64,000 bases of DNA from Lumbricus terrestris (taxonomy: Eukaryota; Annelida; Clitellata; Crassiclitellata; Lumbricidae). The position numbers were made by a program, and so were the translations under genes. The stretch covers positions 19,478,246-19,542,245 of the forward strand of contig OX457036.1 in NCBI GenBank assembly GCA_949752735.1. The letters run 5' to 3'. Positions 12,101 to 24,791 of this stretch are shown here, one piece after another; positions within the stretch are counted from its first letter, which is position 1, and each line of letters opens with the position of its first letter. Below the pieces are notes generated by a model. The model made no database searches. It worked only from the letters and a program-made list of their open reading frames with translations, and was not told the DNA's origin.

Positions 12101-15100
12101 CGCAGTAGTACTTCATACAAATCCTTTGTAGCTTTAGTTATTCATCATTCTTGAGTGAACTTCCCAGAAATCTTTGGTCTTTTTTGCTTTTTCTGAAAAC
12201 TCTTCTCGTTGTTTCTTGAGTTCTACAAAGGTCCTTAGAGTTTTGTTGTGAAGTTTTTTGCGTTGCTATCTTATGTTAGTTTTGAGATCCATAGTCCTAT
12301 GTGACGGAAGTCTTTCACAAAGCTTTACTGAAAGCTGTAACTTGGTTAATAAATGCCAACAACTGCTGATTTGTGAACTGCATTTCTCAATATGTCTAAC
12401 GGTGCATGCAAGTGAACTGTTTGATACTTTGAACATTTTCTGTTTATTGTCGATCCTCAGCTCGTCCTCTTCTCAACCTAAATTTAAGAAAACCATTAGC
12501 ATTTTGATTGTTGCTGTCATAAACAGCATTCGGGTTTTGTGCCTGTTTACAGAAACTCTTCCAAGAAATGGACTCAGCAGAGTTATTATTAAGGCTTAGA
12601 CCATAGACTGACTTGATTGGCTCCTAGTTACTGCAGACTGCAGGGCTTAGCGCCTAAGTGCCTCTGTGACTTAATGTGTAGGGTAAGTCTCTTTCTTGCA
12701 AGATCTTCATGCCCTCTTCGTTCTGCTGACCACTTTGATCCATTTGTACCTAGATCAAGAACCCCATTAACCCAACATCCGGCTTTTGCTATTGTGGGTC
12801 CCTCAATGTGGAATCACCTTCCCTCTGGAATTCGTGGCAGGATTCTGGTGGGGAAATTCGCCTTCATCTTTTCACTGCTTGAATACCTTTTTCTTTTCAT
12901 GGACCTGTCATGCTGAGAGCGCTTCTGAATAGTTCTGCTGTGAGAAGCGCTCTACAAATGTTTTATTAGATTAGATTAGATTAGATTGATGTCCTTGATT
13001 TGTTTGTAACTTTCATTGTTAATGCAATTTTTTCATTTCAGGATAATTCAGGCCTACATGTTGCAGTATTTCTGAAACGTTTCTAGTTTTCTCTTATGCT
13101 GTTGCTTGTGTGCTCAGATTTTATATTAAGCTGGTCATTACTCTAAGAAACTGGGTTTTTGTCATTTTTACACTCAGACAACAATGCTTCATTTATCGTG
13201 CACGTTATGTTCACAGCTGTGTCATGTGAAAGTAATTCCATCTTGATGACGCTGAATACGACTGGTTCCCTGTCGCTTCTGCCTGCATTTGATGCGAAGG
13301 ACTCTCGGACTCTCTCACCAAACGAAAAGGAATCTCGCTCGGAATGGTCTCAACTTGAATTCCGGATCATCGTCGATACGAAGACCGGTCCGTCTGTCAC
13401 GATCATTCTCATGGCTTCAAGTGTCCAGGAGAAGGCAGCCTGGTGCAGTGACATCTCACAGGTACATGGTCAGTCAGGGTCAGCACTTAAAGTGCGGGAA
13501 AATAATGCCTGGATGCCTTGTATCTTCCCGAAAGAAGTGCCTGGATGCCCCTTAACTTTCCAGGCTGTGCTGGCCAATAAGTGACAGGACGACGTTCAGA
13601 TTTTAAAATAAGTGCATGGACGCCGTCCATGACCGTCCAGCCACACTTTAAGCCCTGGTCAGGGTAGGGAAAAGTAGGTGGATATGGAGTAGGAAAGAGG
13701 AAAGTTGGGGGTATAATGTTAACTCTTAAATATCTCATTGCCAGGTTGTATGTGGAGAAGAAGCATGATTTTGGTGGCAGGAGGTTCTCAAAGAGAGAAG
13801 TTCTTAAAATGGAGAGTAAGGTGAGAGAGGAATAGGGAAATGCTGGAAGAAAGTCTTCTATATCGTTGAGGCAGGATCAAGTAAAGAATTTTCGAAAATG
13901 GACATTTAAAAAATATTTTTTGCTGCTCCACTTTTAGCATTTTATTTTATAATCAGAAAAATGAATTATTTTTTGGATCATACATTCTGGACTAGATTAA
14001 ATGTCTGCTGTTTATGCTTGATTAATTGGTTCTTCCTAGCTAGTCAAATGAGTAAATTTGTACTTAGTCTTAAGTATTTAAGACTTAGTACTTAAGTAAG
14101 ACTTGAGATTTAGTGCTTTAGTAATTATATTCTTCATTTTGATCTGCTGCGTGTTACTGCGACTGATCTGAGTATTGTGGCTTCTTGATACATGGAATTT
14201 TTAGTGCATCGAGAATCTGCATTACAGCGACATTTTGAATTCATCGATTAGTGACACTTCATCCGTCACAATGCCACAGTCAGTCAGGTAAGCCACTTAA
14301 CAGGTAAACTACTTAACAGGTAAACCACTCAATAGGTAAACTACTTGACAGGTATACCACTTAATAGGTAAACTACTTAACAGGTAAGCCACTTGGCAGG
14401 TAAACTACTTGACAGGTAAGCCGCTTAGCAGGTAAACTACTTGACAGGTAAACCACTCAATAGGTAAACTACTTAACAGGTATACCACTTAATAGGTAAA
14501 CTACTTAACAGATAAACCACTTAATAGGTAAACTACTTAACAGGTAAACCACTCAATTGGTAAACTACTTGACAGGTAAACCACTCAATAGATAAACTAC
14601 TTAACAGGTAAACCACTCAATAGGTAAACCACTTAACAGGTAAACCTCTTAATAGGTGATCTACTTTATCAGTATTCTGTGATGGATGGGTTCATGCCTC
14701 CCCAAAATGGTTACTACCCTCATAATTGCTCGGCATCACCCAAATAATTATTGGCTAACAGGTCCGATGATTGATAAATGCATATTAATGCAATAATAAT
14801 GGTAAATAAATTCTCTGTTACCTGCACTGTAGTTTGGCTTTGAACTAACAAATTTTTACTTAAATTAACATAATTTATTCATTCATTCATTCCGAAAACT
14901 TATATAAGCGCCCCTTCAAGAAGCCTACTCAGAGGCGCTCGATTTAGATGATATAATTTCTCTCCTCCTCTGTCCAACATCATCTGTCCCAGGATTCCAA
15001 TCTGTTACTCTTCAGGCATTCTTGTCCTGATCCATCAAATCTGTTGTCTCCCAGTTATCCTCGGCCTAGTAAATGATGTACACAAATTCCCATATTCCGG

Positions 15101-18100
15101 TAGAACATCCTTCCAAAAGGGTCATATGGATTTGTTGAGGCTGGAATGACGTTTCTCTGGGTACTGCTTGTTGGTAGTAACAGTCTAAAAACAAAATGCA
15201 CAAACTATTTCTCGTGAAGAGATGCTATATAAATCTTTTATTACATTACATTACACCAATGTGTTTATGTCAGATAAAGTTATCGAAGTCTTGGTTAAAA
15301 AAATTAATGCCGAATTAAAACTTGTAGGCGATTGGTTTAAAGCCAACAAATTATCGCTGAACCTTGAGAAGACGAATTTTATCTTGTTCTGCTCTAAAAT
15401 CAAACTTAGAACAGCAAAATATTGCAATATATCAATTAAAATAGATGAACAATGTATTTGTAGGGCATCCTCAACCAAGTTTTTGGGTGTTCACATTGAT
15501 GAACAATTAACATGGAGGGAGCATATAAACTCTATATCCAAAAAGATATCCAAAAATATAGGCATAATCTCTCGTGTTCGACACCTTATGCCGCGAGGTA
15601 TACTTGTGAATTTATATTACTCTTTGATATACCCTTATATGTCATATTGTAATATTACGTGGGCTTCCACATACCACACTCGTTTAACTATTTTGGCAAC
15701 CCTGCAAAAGGGAGCTGTTCGAGTTATATGCAATGCACCTTTTAGAGCCCACACTCAACCATTGTTCAGTGATTTGAAAATTCTGCCTTTTAACTACATT
15801 AATAAACTACAAACTGGAGTATTTATGTATAAACTTCACAGGAATTTAATCATAACGAGCTTCAACCACTGGTTTTGTAAAAATTCAGACATTCATGGCC
15901 ATTATACGCGATCTGTAAATAGATACCACCAAAGAAGTGTTCGTACCACTACTGGACTACACAGTATTAGAATATGTGGACCGTTGATGTGGAATTCTCT
16001 GCCTATTGATCTTACTTGTGTATCTACAATGTACCAATTCAAATACAAATTGAAATTATTTCTTTTGGATACTATTGCATAAATGCACAAAATGGTTTAT
16101 TTTGATGTGCACTACCTACACGTGCACTGTTGTGTTCTCTTACTGTTGTGTTTTTTAGTTGTCTTTTTTAGTTTAGCTTAGCTTAGTTTAGTTTGTTTGT
16201 TGTTTTGTTTCCCCCCACTTCTTTGAGTTGCATAGCTTACATTCAATGCACTTCGACATGTAATTAGGGCGACCCTGTTAGCGGAACCTTACGTTCCTTT
16301 GGGCTTACCCCTTTGACATCAATGTACGTGACATTTTCAACAACTGTTTGTTTGTCTGTGCTATACTGTATGTACACATTATACATGTTTTACGATGATC
16401 AATAAAGTATTTGATTGATTGATTAACTGTTGGAGCTGCTTTGTCTCCTCTTTCTCATTAGAACTGGTCTCCTGGATTTCATTTTTCATGCCTAGGTCTT
16501 GTCTTGGGGGTCTACAGTTTTTACCCGTTCTCCTAAAGCATTTCTTTTCTTGAGGGATTCTTCGGACAGATTATGTTGTGGTGTGAGTGACACTTTGTTA
16601 GTTTATCAATAGGATATAGTGTAGAATAGAATAGAAGACAATAGAATAGACAGTGCGGTAGACATAGTGACTCAGGGTGCCTACACAAAGAACTTAAGAA
16701 TGATGAAAATAGTTTTTTTGCTTGTAATATTACGGTTCCATTGTCTGTTTGTTTTAATGATTCAGATCTGATCCACGGCTATATCGAGACAACACTGATA
16801 TAAAGTTCAGTAGAACGTTGAATTCGTGCAAAGTTCCACAGGTGCACTTCCTTTATTCAATCTGTTTAATGCTTTTTCTAGGTACTAAGATATCTTTATG
16901 TCTGAGACTGGATGAACTTAAAATGGTGGGTAGCTGGAGAAAGGCGAGTTTTTGGTTGCTTTATATGTGGTTTAAGAAAGAGAGAGGAATCTTAAGTTAA
17001 CTTATTTCTGTTTTGGGATTTCTTCACCTCTTCGCATCCATAGCAAACTGATCTATGAAATGAGTTTACTGACTGTATCTATCTGTGCGAAGATATGGGA
17101 TGATAAAAATTACGAGGAATGCCGGGTGCCTACCCATTCACATTTGCTGACCTCCAGATGGTGAAACCAGTAATGCATCATACCATCACTGCCTCTCGCA
17201 TTGATTCTAATGATAAAAATAACAATGACAATTAGCATGGCACCGCAACAAAGTCATGCCGTCATAAGGGTGCCTCACATACAATTAACAGTATTGTTGT
17301 TTCATACCATGGATCCTACCTCTCTATGTAGTGCTCCGTACCATGGCTACCTCTCACATTTGCGCTTCATTCCATGGCTTCGTCTCGTGATTAGATAAAG
17401 GAATTCTCCTTACTGTTCGAAAACACTTGCTTATAGACTTCTGCATTGTTCCAGCATCTTGATAATTTTTTTCCTGCGTTGATGTCTTTTACTCAGATAC
17501 GTCATGCTTCATTGGAGAAACTGCTGGACCGTTTGACGGACCTTCGTTTCCTCAGCATCGACTTCCTCAATACATTCCTTCTTACATACAGGGTGTTCAC
17601 CACTAGTCACATGGTACTCGAGGCACTCAGGCGCGTCTACAGAAACCCGGAATATGGCAACATTGATCACCAAACTCAGCACAGGTGAGTGATTACCAGG
17701 TATGTGGACTGGCAGGGAGAGGCTGAAGGAATATTTGCCGCTGTTTCTTCATTTTGAGTTCCCCTGGCTTTTCATATTACTCACAATAAGCATTGACTTT
17801 CTTTTCATTCATGTTTGCTATTTTAAAAAAAGGTTCATATATCTGATTCAAGCTATCTCTGAACAGTGGAAGCTAGATTATTTTTATTCCACATATGAAA
17901 ACAAGAGAATACTAGACATTGCACTGACTACGTATCGCTTGGGGGGTATTGTTAATCGGTAAGAGATCTTTTAAGGAAGTTTGTTAGATAGCCTGGCTAG
18001 ATAGCCTGGGAAGTAAACGACAGGATCAGAACCGAATCAACAGATCATGAGTTGACTTCAGTAAATGATCTTTTCAATTCCAGCATTACAATCGCCTTTT

Positions 18101-21100
18101 ATATCGCTTCGTGTAATTGAAATCACTCGAGAACTTATTCTTGTTATGTAAATAATTTGTTATTTCCTGACCGGATATCAAAATAAAAGTTCTAGTGCAG
18201 TGTTGCAGGACTTTCAGTCATGAAAATGTTTTGACAATAATAAGTTTTAAATAAGTATATTATGTATGGTATAAAGTTATTAATGGTGTCAAAGCATGGC
18301 CTTGGAACGCAGACTTACCGGTATGCTTTCAAAGGATTATTAATTTAGAGTCTCAATAGGTTGAATTCATTTGTCTTTGTCAATGCGTCCTTGTAGCAGC
18401 ATCGCTGTGTTATGGCGCCATAGAAATTGTCCTCATTACTATTAGTATTACTATTTGATGAATATCTTTTAGGCCGTCTCTGGGTGCTGATGAGATGTCA
18501 CCATCTTCCGTACCTCCATCAGTCAGAGGCAGCCTCGACTACACGTGTCAAACTTCCGTCAACTCTAGGGGTCTCCAGAAATTGGAAGCAGGGATCCATT
18601 CGCAGGTGGTTGGCGGTGGAGCAGTGGTTGTTGAGATTTCTGATGACGAATCTCCAAATAATACTACACAGGCGCCCTCCTCCTCCTCCTCCTCGAGTTA
18701 CACAGGTCGTCAGGGATTGAAACCGTGTAAGCGTGACAGATGTCACTTCTCTTCTTGCTGCTTGAACATAGAGAAGAGTGGAAATGATCGTTTAGCTATT
18801 CTGCATGAAACGTTGTTTCTGTTGAGTTTGAAATGAGAGATCTTGATGGCTCGTCTGCTTAAGTTCCTCTTGAAATAGTGCTGTCTTAATTGCTCTGAGG
18901 GTGAACAACAAGAGATAGTTATTAGTTACTCTTTGCTTTAGACTGCTTGAAAATTGGACATGTTGCCTTTTTTTGCATTGTTTTCTTATTCAGCACAGTT
19001 GTCATCATCATCATCATCATCATAATCGTCGTCATCATCATTATTTTAGTTTGAATTATCGCTGATTTCTCGGAATTTAGACAAAATTAGCTTAGACAAA
19101 ATTAGCTTGAAGTATTGCTGATTTCCTGGCATTTAGACAAAGTTGCTATTATTAGTCTGCAGGCATCAGCTGATATTTTCACTCATATAAAGCCTTAAAT
19201 AGCCAGAAGGTCAGTTGGTGTGTTGACTTATTTCTGCTGCCATCCACAAAATATTTAGTGATGCACAACTTTTGAACTTAAGTAAATTAAATGTGATGAA
19301 ATGGAAAAGAAAGAGTGGTAGTGTAAATTAAATGTGATGAAATGGAAAAGAAAGAGCGGTGGTGTAAATTGCATGTGATGAAATGGAAAATAAGGAGCGG
19401 TGGTGTAAATTGCATGTGATGAAATGGAAAAGAAAGAGCGGTGGTGTAAATTGCATGTGATGAAATGGAAAAGAAAGAGCGGTGGTGTAAATTGCATGTG
19501 ATGAAATGGAAAAGAAAGAGCGGTGGTGTAAATTGCATGTGATGAAATGGAAAAGAAAGAGCGGTGGTGTAAATTGCATGTGATGAAATGGAAAAGAAAG
19601 AGCGGTGGTGTAAATTGCATGTGATGAAATGGAAAAGAAAGAGCGGTTTGTTTAAATTGCATGTGATGAAATGGAAAAGAAAGAGCGGTGGTGTAAATTG
19701 CATGTGATGAAATGGAAAAGAAAGAGCGGTGGTGTAAATTGCATGTGATGAAATGGAAAAGAAAGAGCGGTGGTGTAAATTGCATGTGATGAAATGGAAA
19801 AGAAAGAGCGGTGGTGTAAATTGCATGTGATGAAATGGAAAAGAAAGAGTGGTAGTGTAAATTAAATGTGATGAAATGGAAAAGAAAGAGTGGTAATCTT
19901 CTCGTTGCAGGCAATTACTTCGAGAACGTCCGCGAGGGAATGATGGGCCGAGCGACATCGGCAGTGACAACGCTATCCATTCCGAAAGCGAGGCTGGCAC
20001 CGATCGCCTCCTTTGAGACCTTTTCCGGGAGTTTCGACCTGAACCCCGAGAGCGATCTAGATTTCCACGAGACCGTCTGGCTCGGATCGGCCGCGGAGTC
20101 GCTTCTGTCGTCGGTTGCGGAGGCAGGCAGCGACCGACTGTCCGACTACGGGTCGATGATGTCGTCATCGTGTCCGGAATCGGAGTTCTTCGGCGAGAGA
20201 GGCGATATGATCCAGTTGTCGGGCGAGAAAGCTCCTGGAGTGGGCGATTTGAGCGGTATGCTCCAGCTCACCTTGCCCTCCCACCTCATGTCCGGGTCAT
20301 CGGAAGACACCCTGCTGCAGGTTTCGAGCATGGTCTGCGAGCTGCACCAAACTACGAGCTCAGATACGCTGGGTCCGTGTGCCACATGCTCATCCAACCT
20401 CACCTCACTCCAGGGCAGCGGTGTCGGTCGGCTGTCGTACGCGTCGCACGGTGGATTGAACGCTGCGGGTGGTTGCCGCACCTGGAAGAAGACGTCTCTT
20501 CCGAACGAGCTTACGGATAACCAGCTGGATGCGTTGGCCTTGTCGCCTGGTTCCAGCGCCAACCGTCACCAGTGTGCTTCTTCACCTGGCTCCTCTCCAT
20601 CGCTGCTGGTGATGCCAGCTGGTCAGCAGATGACCGTTGGTGGTACGACAGTCGCCGCTTCCAAGCGTTACTCCGTCGCCAGTTCCAGGGAAGGATACGA
20701 CGGAATGTCAACACTCAGGTCAAAATCAGGTAGATGTAAGAATATGATGGAATCAGGGCCGAATTTAGGTCTGTGTTTTGGGCATTTGAATACCCCTCCC
20801 CCAATGAAATAATGTAAAAATTAAATAATGGAGTTACTACTTTAATACTACCACATGATGTAAGAGCTAAGGGAATTTAATTTGAAGTTTCTTATTTCCT
20901 TGAGATATTTTACAGTAGATGACATCATGATGGTGTGCTAATTATGACGATGGTTTGTAATGTATTGGCCGCCCAGATCCCCCACTATGAGAGCTCACGA
21001 CGTTTCTCAAAGCTCCTTAGGTCAGTTTATTTGGTTGCTTGTCAGTTCATTGTCAACTGTCGGTGTTGATGAAAAGCGCTCAAAAACTTAAAGACCTTTT

Positions 21101-23891
21101 ATTTCCTGTATCAATGCTGGAAGGCTGTTCCAAGCACATGGGCCAGCGACCAAATGGGTATAACTAATGACTATAACTTTATACCTAACTTTATAACTAA
21201 TGACTATAACTTTATACCAGCCATTATCACACAGTTAGGAAAGTAATGTGCATTTGTGATTACATTTGTAACTGTAATTCTTGTGCCACAACTGATACAG
21301 GACACACTATCGGTCACTTCATATTTTTTAAATATGATCTGATACTAAATGCATAGTATTGTTGCAGTTTTTTTGCCACTGCTGCAAGCAATGACTAACT
21401 TGAGTAGATTGCCGTATAGCATGAGCAAAGGAGTCCTTAGAGTGGTTTATCAGTGGATGTGATATTGCTATATGGTATTTTTCACCAACCTTCGTACACA
21501 GGATGATGACACGTTTCGGCGACCGTGCATTCTCCGTTGCTGGTATAGCCCCCCCCTCCACCAGACATCAGATAGGCCACCTCAGTTGGCTCTTTCAAAT
21601 CAAGGCGTAAATCTGATCTGTTTTCTAAGGCTTATCCCACGGTTGGCCATTTGTGAGGCGCCCTTGTAGCGGTATGGCTGCTTTACGGTGACATATAATT
21701 TTTGTTATTATTACTACTATTATTATTGTTATTGTTGTTAACAGGCAAAGCAGTAGTATCGATTTAAAAGACAATAAAAGTGCTTGTAATTAAAACTCCT
21801 CTGGATCTGGCTCAGCTAATGTACCTCGAAAGGCCACCGAGTTGAAATGCTGGACAGTTATAGAGAGGCGTTGGAACAACAAAAAACCAAGTCTTTCTCA
21901 GATCACCAGAAGACAATGTTAGGATGCAGTGAGTGTTTAAAAGAGCGACGCATTTGGTATTTTTCCTATTGTCGTTGTTATTATTGTTTCATTTTGGCAT
22001 TGTCATTGTCGTTGTTGTTGTTGTTGAAGGTGGCAAACGCTTCAGCACGGAGTCGGAGATGAGTGTTCGCACAAGCAGTTACACTCCTCGCACGAGCTGC
22101 ACTACGGCTGCTGACAGTCCTTTGCCATCCGCCAAGGCAGGTGCGGTCGTCACATCTTCCAGGGCATCTAAACGCAGGTATGCAGCAGAATATGCTCATG
22201 GAGAAACTACTAAATAAGTAAACCAGTTCTGCAGATTTTTCTTTAGGCACTACAAATCGATATCATATAGCGTAGCATGCATAATGTAACAACGTTTTAA
22301 GTGTATCAGAAGACTTGTTTGGTTTGTGTTGGAACCACTGTCTTCGTGAGATTCTTGTTAAGGTGCTATATAAATGGCCATATACCGGTACATAGATGCA
22401 TACATACATACATACATACATACATACATACATACATACATACATACATACATACATGCATGCATACATGCATGCATGCATGCATGCATGCATGCATGCA
22501 TGCACTGCAAATTCACCTGGAATGCTTTATTGCCCATTTACCTAGCTTTCTCTTAAAAATATAGGGTGTCTCGATAGGTCGTGAACGATTTTGAATGCAG
22601 ATATATATATGTTATACACAAGATAATGTGGAAAGTTTTATACTGGCTGATAGGTTGTTCAAATGAGAATGTTATGCAAAAAAATTAGATCACTAGCTCA
22701 CTTGTTCAAATTTTAGCGCCAATATCCGTGACGTCATCAAATTCGTGCCAAGTAAACGTCCAGTTATATAGGCCGAAAGCAGTATTGTACGATCATCATT
22801 GTTAATCCACACATAATTAATTAATTAATACAAATTATCATTTAGTACTTAATAATGTTTCCTTTACTCTTTATTACAGCTTCAAGTCGATTAGGCATGG
22901 AACCAATTAGATTTTTCAGAGTTGTCAGAGGTAGGGCCTATCGATGCCCATGCCTTACGAAGCCGACGTTTTAAGGTGTTCAATGTCTGGGGTACGGGAT
23001 CGGCATAAACAGTTGCCGCCATAAATAATACTCCAAACATTTTCTATCGGTGACAAATCCGGCGAATTAGGCGGTCAGTCCCCCAGTGAGATGTAGCCAT
23101 TGATATTTTTGTTTATGCCGATCCTGAACCCCAGACATTGAACACCTTAAAACGTCGGCTTCGTAAGGCATGGGCATCGATAGGCCCTACCTCTGACAAC
23201 TCTGAAAAATCTAATTGGTTCCATGCCTAATCGACTTGAAGCTGTAATAAAGAGTAAAGGAAACATTATTAAGTACTAAATGATAATTTGTATTAATTAA
23301 TTAATTATGTGTGGATTAACAATGATGATCGTACAATACTGCTTTCGGCCTATATAACTGGACGTTTACTTGGCATGAATTTGATGACGTCACAGATATT
23401 GGCGCTAAAATTTGAAAAAGTGAGCTAGTGATCTAATTTTTTTGCGTAACATTCTCATTTGAACAACCTATCCACAGTATACAACTTTCCACATTATCTT
23501 GTGTATAACATATATATATCTGCATTCAAAATCGTTCACGACCTATCGAGACACCCTATATATGAGAAAGAGAGGACCACTTAGGGTTTCTACATGGAAG
23601 GTCTGGTTCCCATGTACACGTGGGAGCTCTGCTATTCCACCTCTGGTGTCCAGCAGTGATTAGCTCTCTGATTTGCTCATTACTGGGTAAGCTAAATTCT
23701 TGTCTCTCGCTCACGCACTACTATAATGCAGCTTGCTCTAGAACTTGGAATCCTGTTGCACTCCGCCTCTTACCTAGAGGTCATGTCATTATGTTCGTTT
23801 TGCACTTAAAAACTGCATTATTTGGCCATGGTTAGACTGGTAGCATCTCTTAGAAGACTGCTGTAAAGGTGCGCTATATAAAAAAGCTCAA

Positions 23892-23930
<39 letters not shown>

Positions 23931-24756
23931 CATGCTTTGTATATATGCTTAGAAATCCAACGTAATATAATATATGCTTAGAAATCCAATACGTTGGATT
24001 TCTAAGCATATTAGAAATTGTGTCGCATCGAATTTCTCATTATTCAAAAAGATACATTATCTGCTCCATTTGACTACATGACTTGTTTCAATTTTGTGTC
24101 GGAATAATATGTCTGGACTGTAACGTGAATCTGAAGGTGAGTGGGAAACTAATCATCTCTCTGCCTCATTTATTACAGGTCGTCATCAGCAGCTGCAGCA
24201 GCAGCTTTTGCAGCAGCAACTGCCGCTTCTTCAAATCCGAAAGATGTCTACATGATCGCCAATGGCAACCGATACCAGACAACAAACAGTTAGCATCATG
24301 TCGTCTCTTCGCATCATATAAAACATTTGATGGCTGAAGAATGTGAAGATGGCTCTCTCCACTCTTCTAAACAGGCTGGGCTTCTTGTCCCCCGGTCACG
24401 CACTTCTATTACGCAGCGCCGTGCCTTCTCTGTCGTTGGCCCTGCACCATGGAATGGGCTCCCTGTCTAATGCCTAGAGCCTTTGAGACTACGTTCTACT
24501 CTGCTCTTAAGACTGTTCTCTTTAGCCGTGGTTGGGTCGGGAGCGCTTCTGAGTAGATACTCTTCAAGAGGCGCTATCTAAATGTCTGAAATGAATGAAT
24601 GAATTAATTATTCTCGACGCAACTTGTATACTTCGACAGTGTTAGTAAGAGATGGAATCATGTGATGGGAAACTTGGAGGAAGATGAGTGGGGAATATTG
24701 TTGCTGTTCGAATTATCTTCCTTTGTCCTGCAGTTCAGAGTTATGTCTGAATATGT

Positions 24757-24791
<35 letters not shown>

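Noticed and set aside
13178..13216. Use of the acceptor at 13216 instead of 13177
   Set aside because: Both fit phase; 13177 was preferred for its better pyrimidine tract, but it cannot be settled without cDNA.
13744..13822. Possible RasGRF exon (open frame before gtgagag)
   Set aside because: No similarity to RasGRF, and the true next exon was found at 14205 with matching phase and conserved residues.
14288..14657. CRISPR-like regular repeats
   Set aside because: No unique spacers, eukaryotic intron context and a pure 16-bp tandem unit.
15222..16082. 286-codon ORF as a host gene
   Set aside because: Clear non-LTR reverse transcriptase C-terminus; a 5'-truncated LINE.
18706..18726. Alternative donor at 18706 for the Ser-rich exon
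   Set aside because: GTCGTC is a weaker donor than GTAAGC at 18727; both keep phase, so it remains possible as an alternative.
19255..20168. 219- and 293-codon minus-strand ORFs (repeated [17 protein letters not shown])
   Set aside because: Products of the 41-bp minisatellite; the part beyond 19911 is antisense to the well-supported RasGRF exon.
22263..22564. ORFs reading MHACMHAC / YIHTYIHT
   Set aside because: Tetranucleotide microsatellite at a LINE tail.
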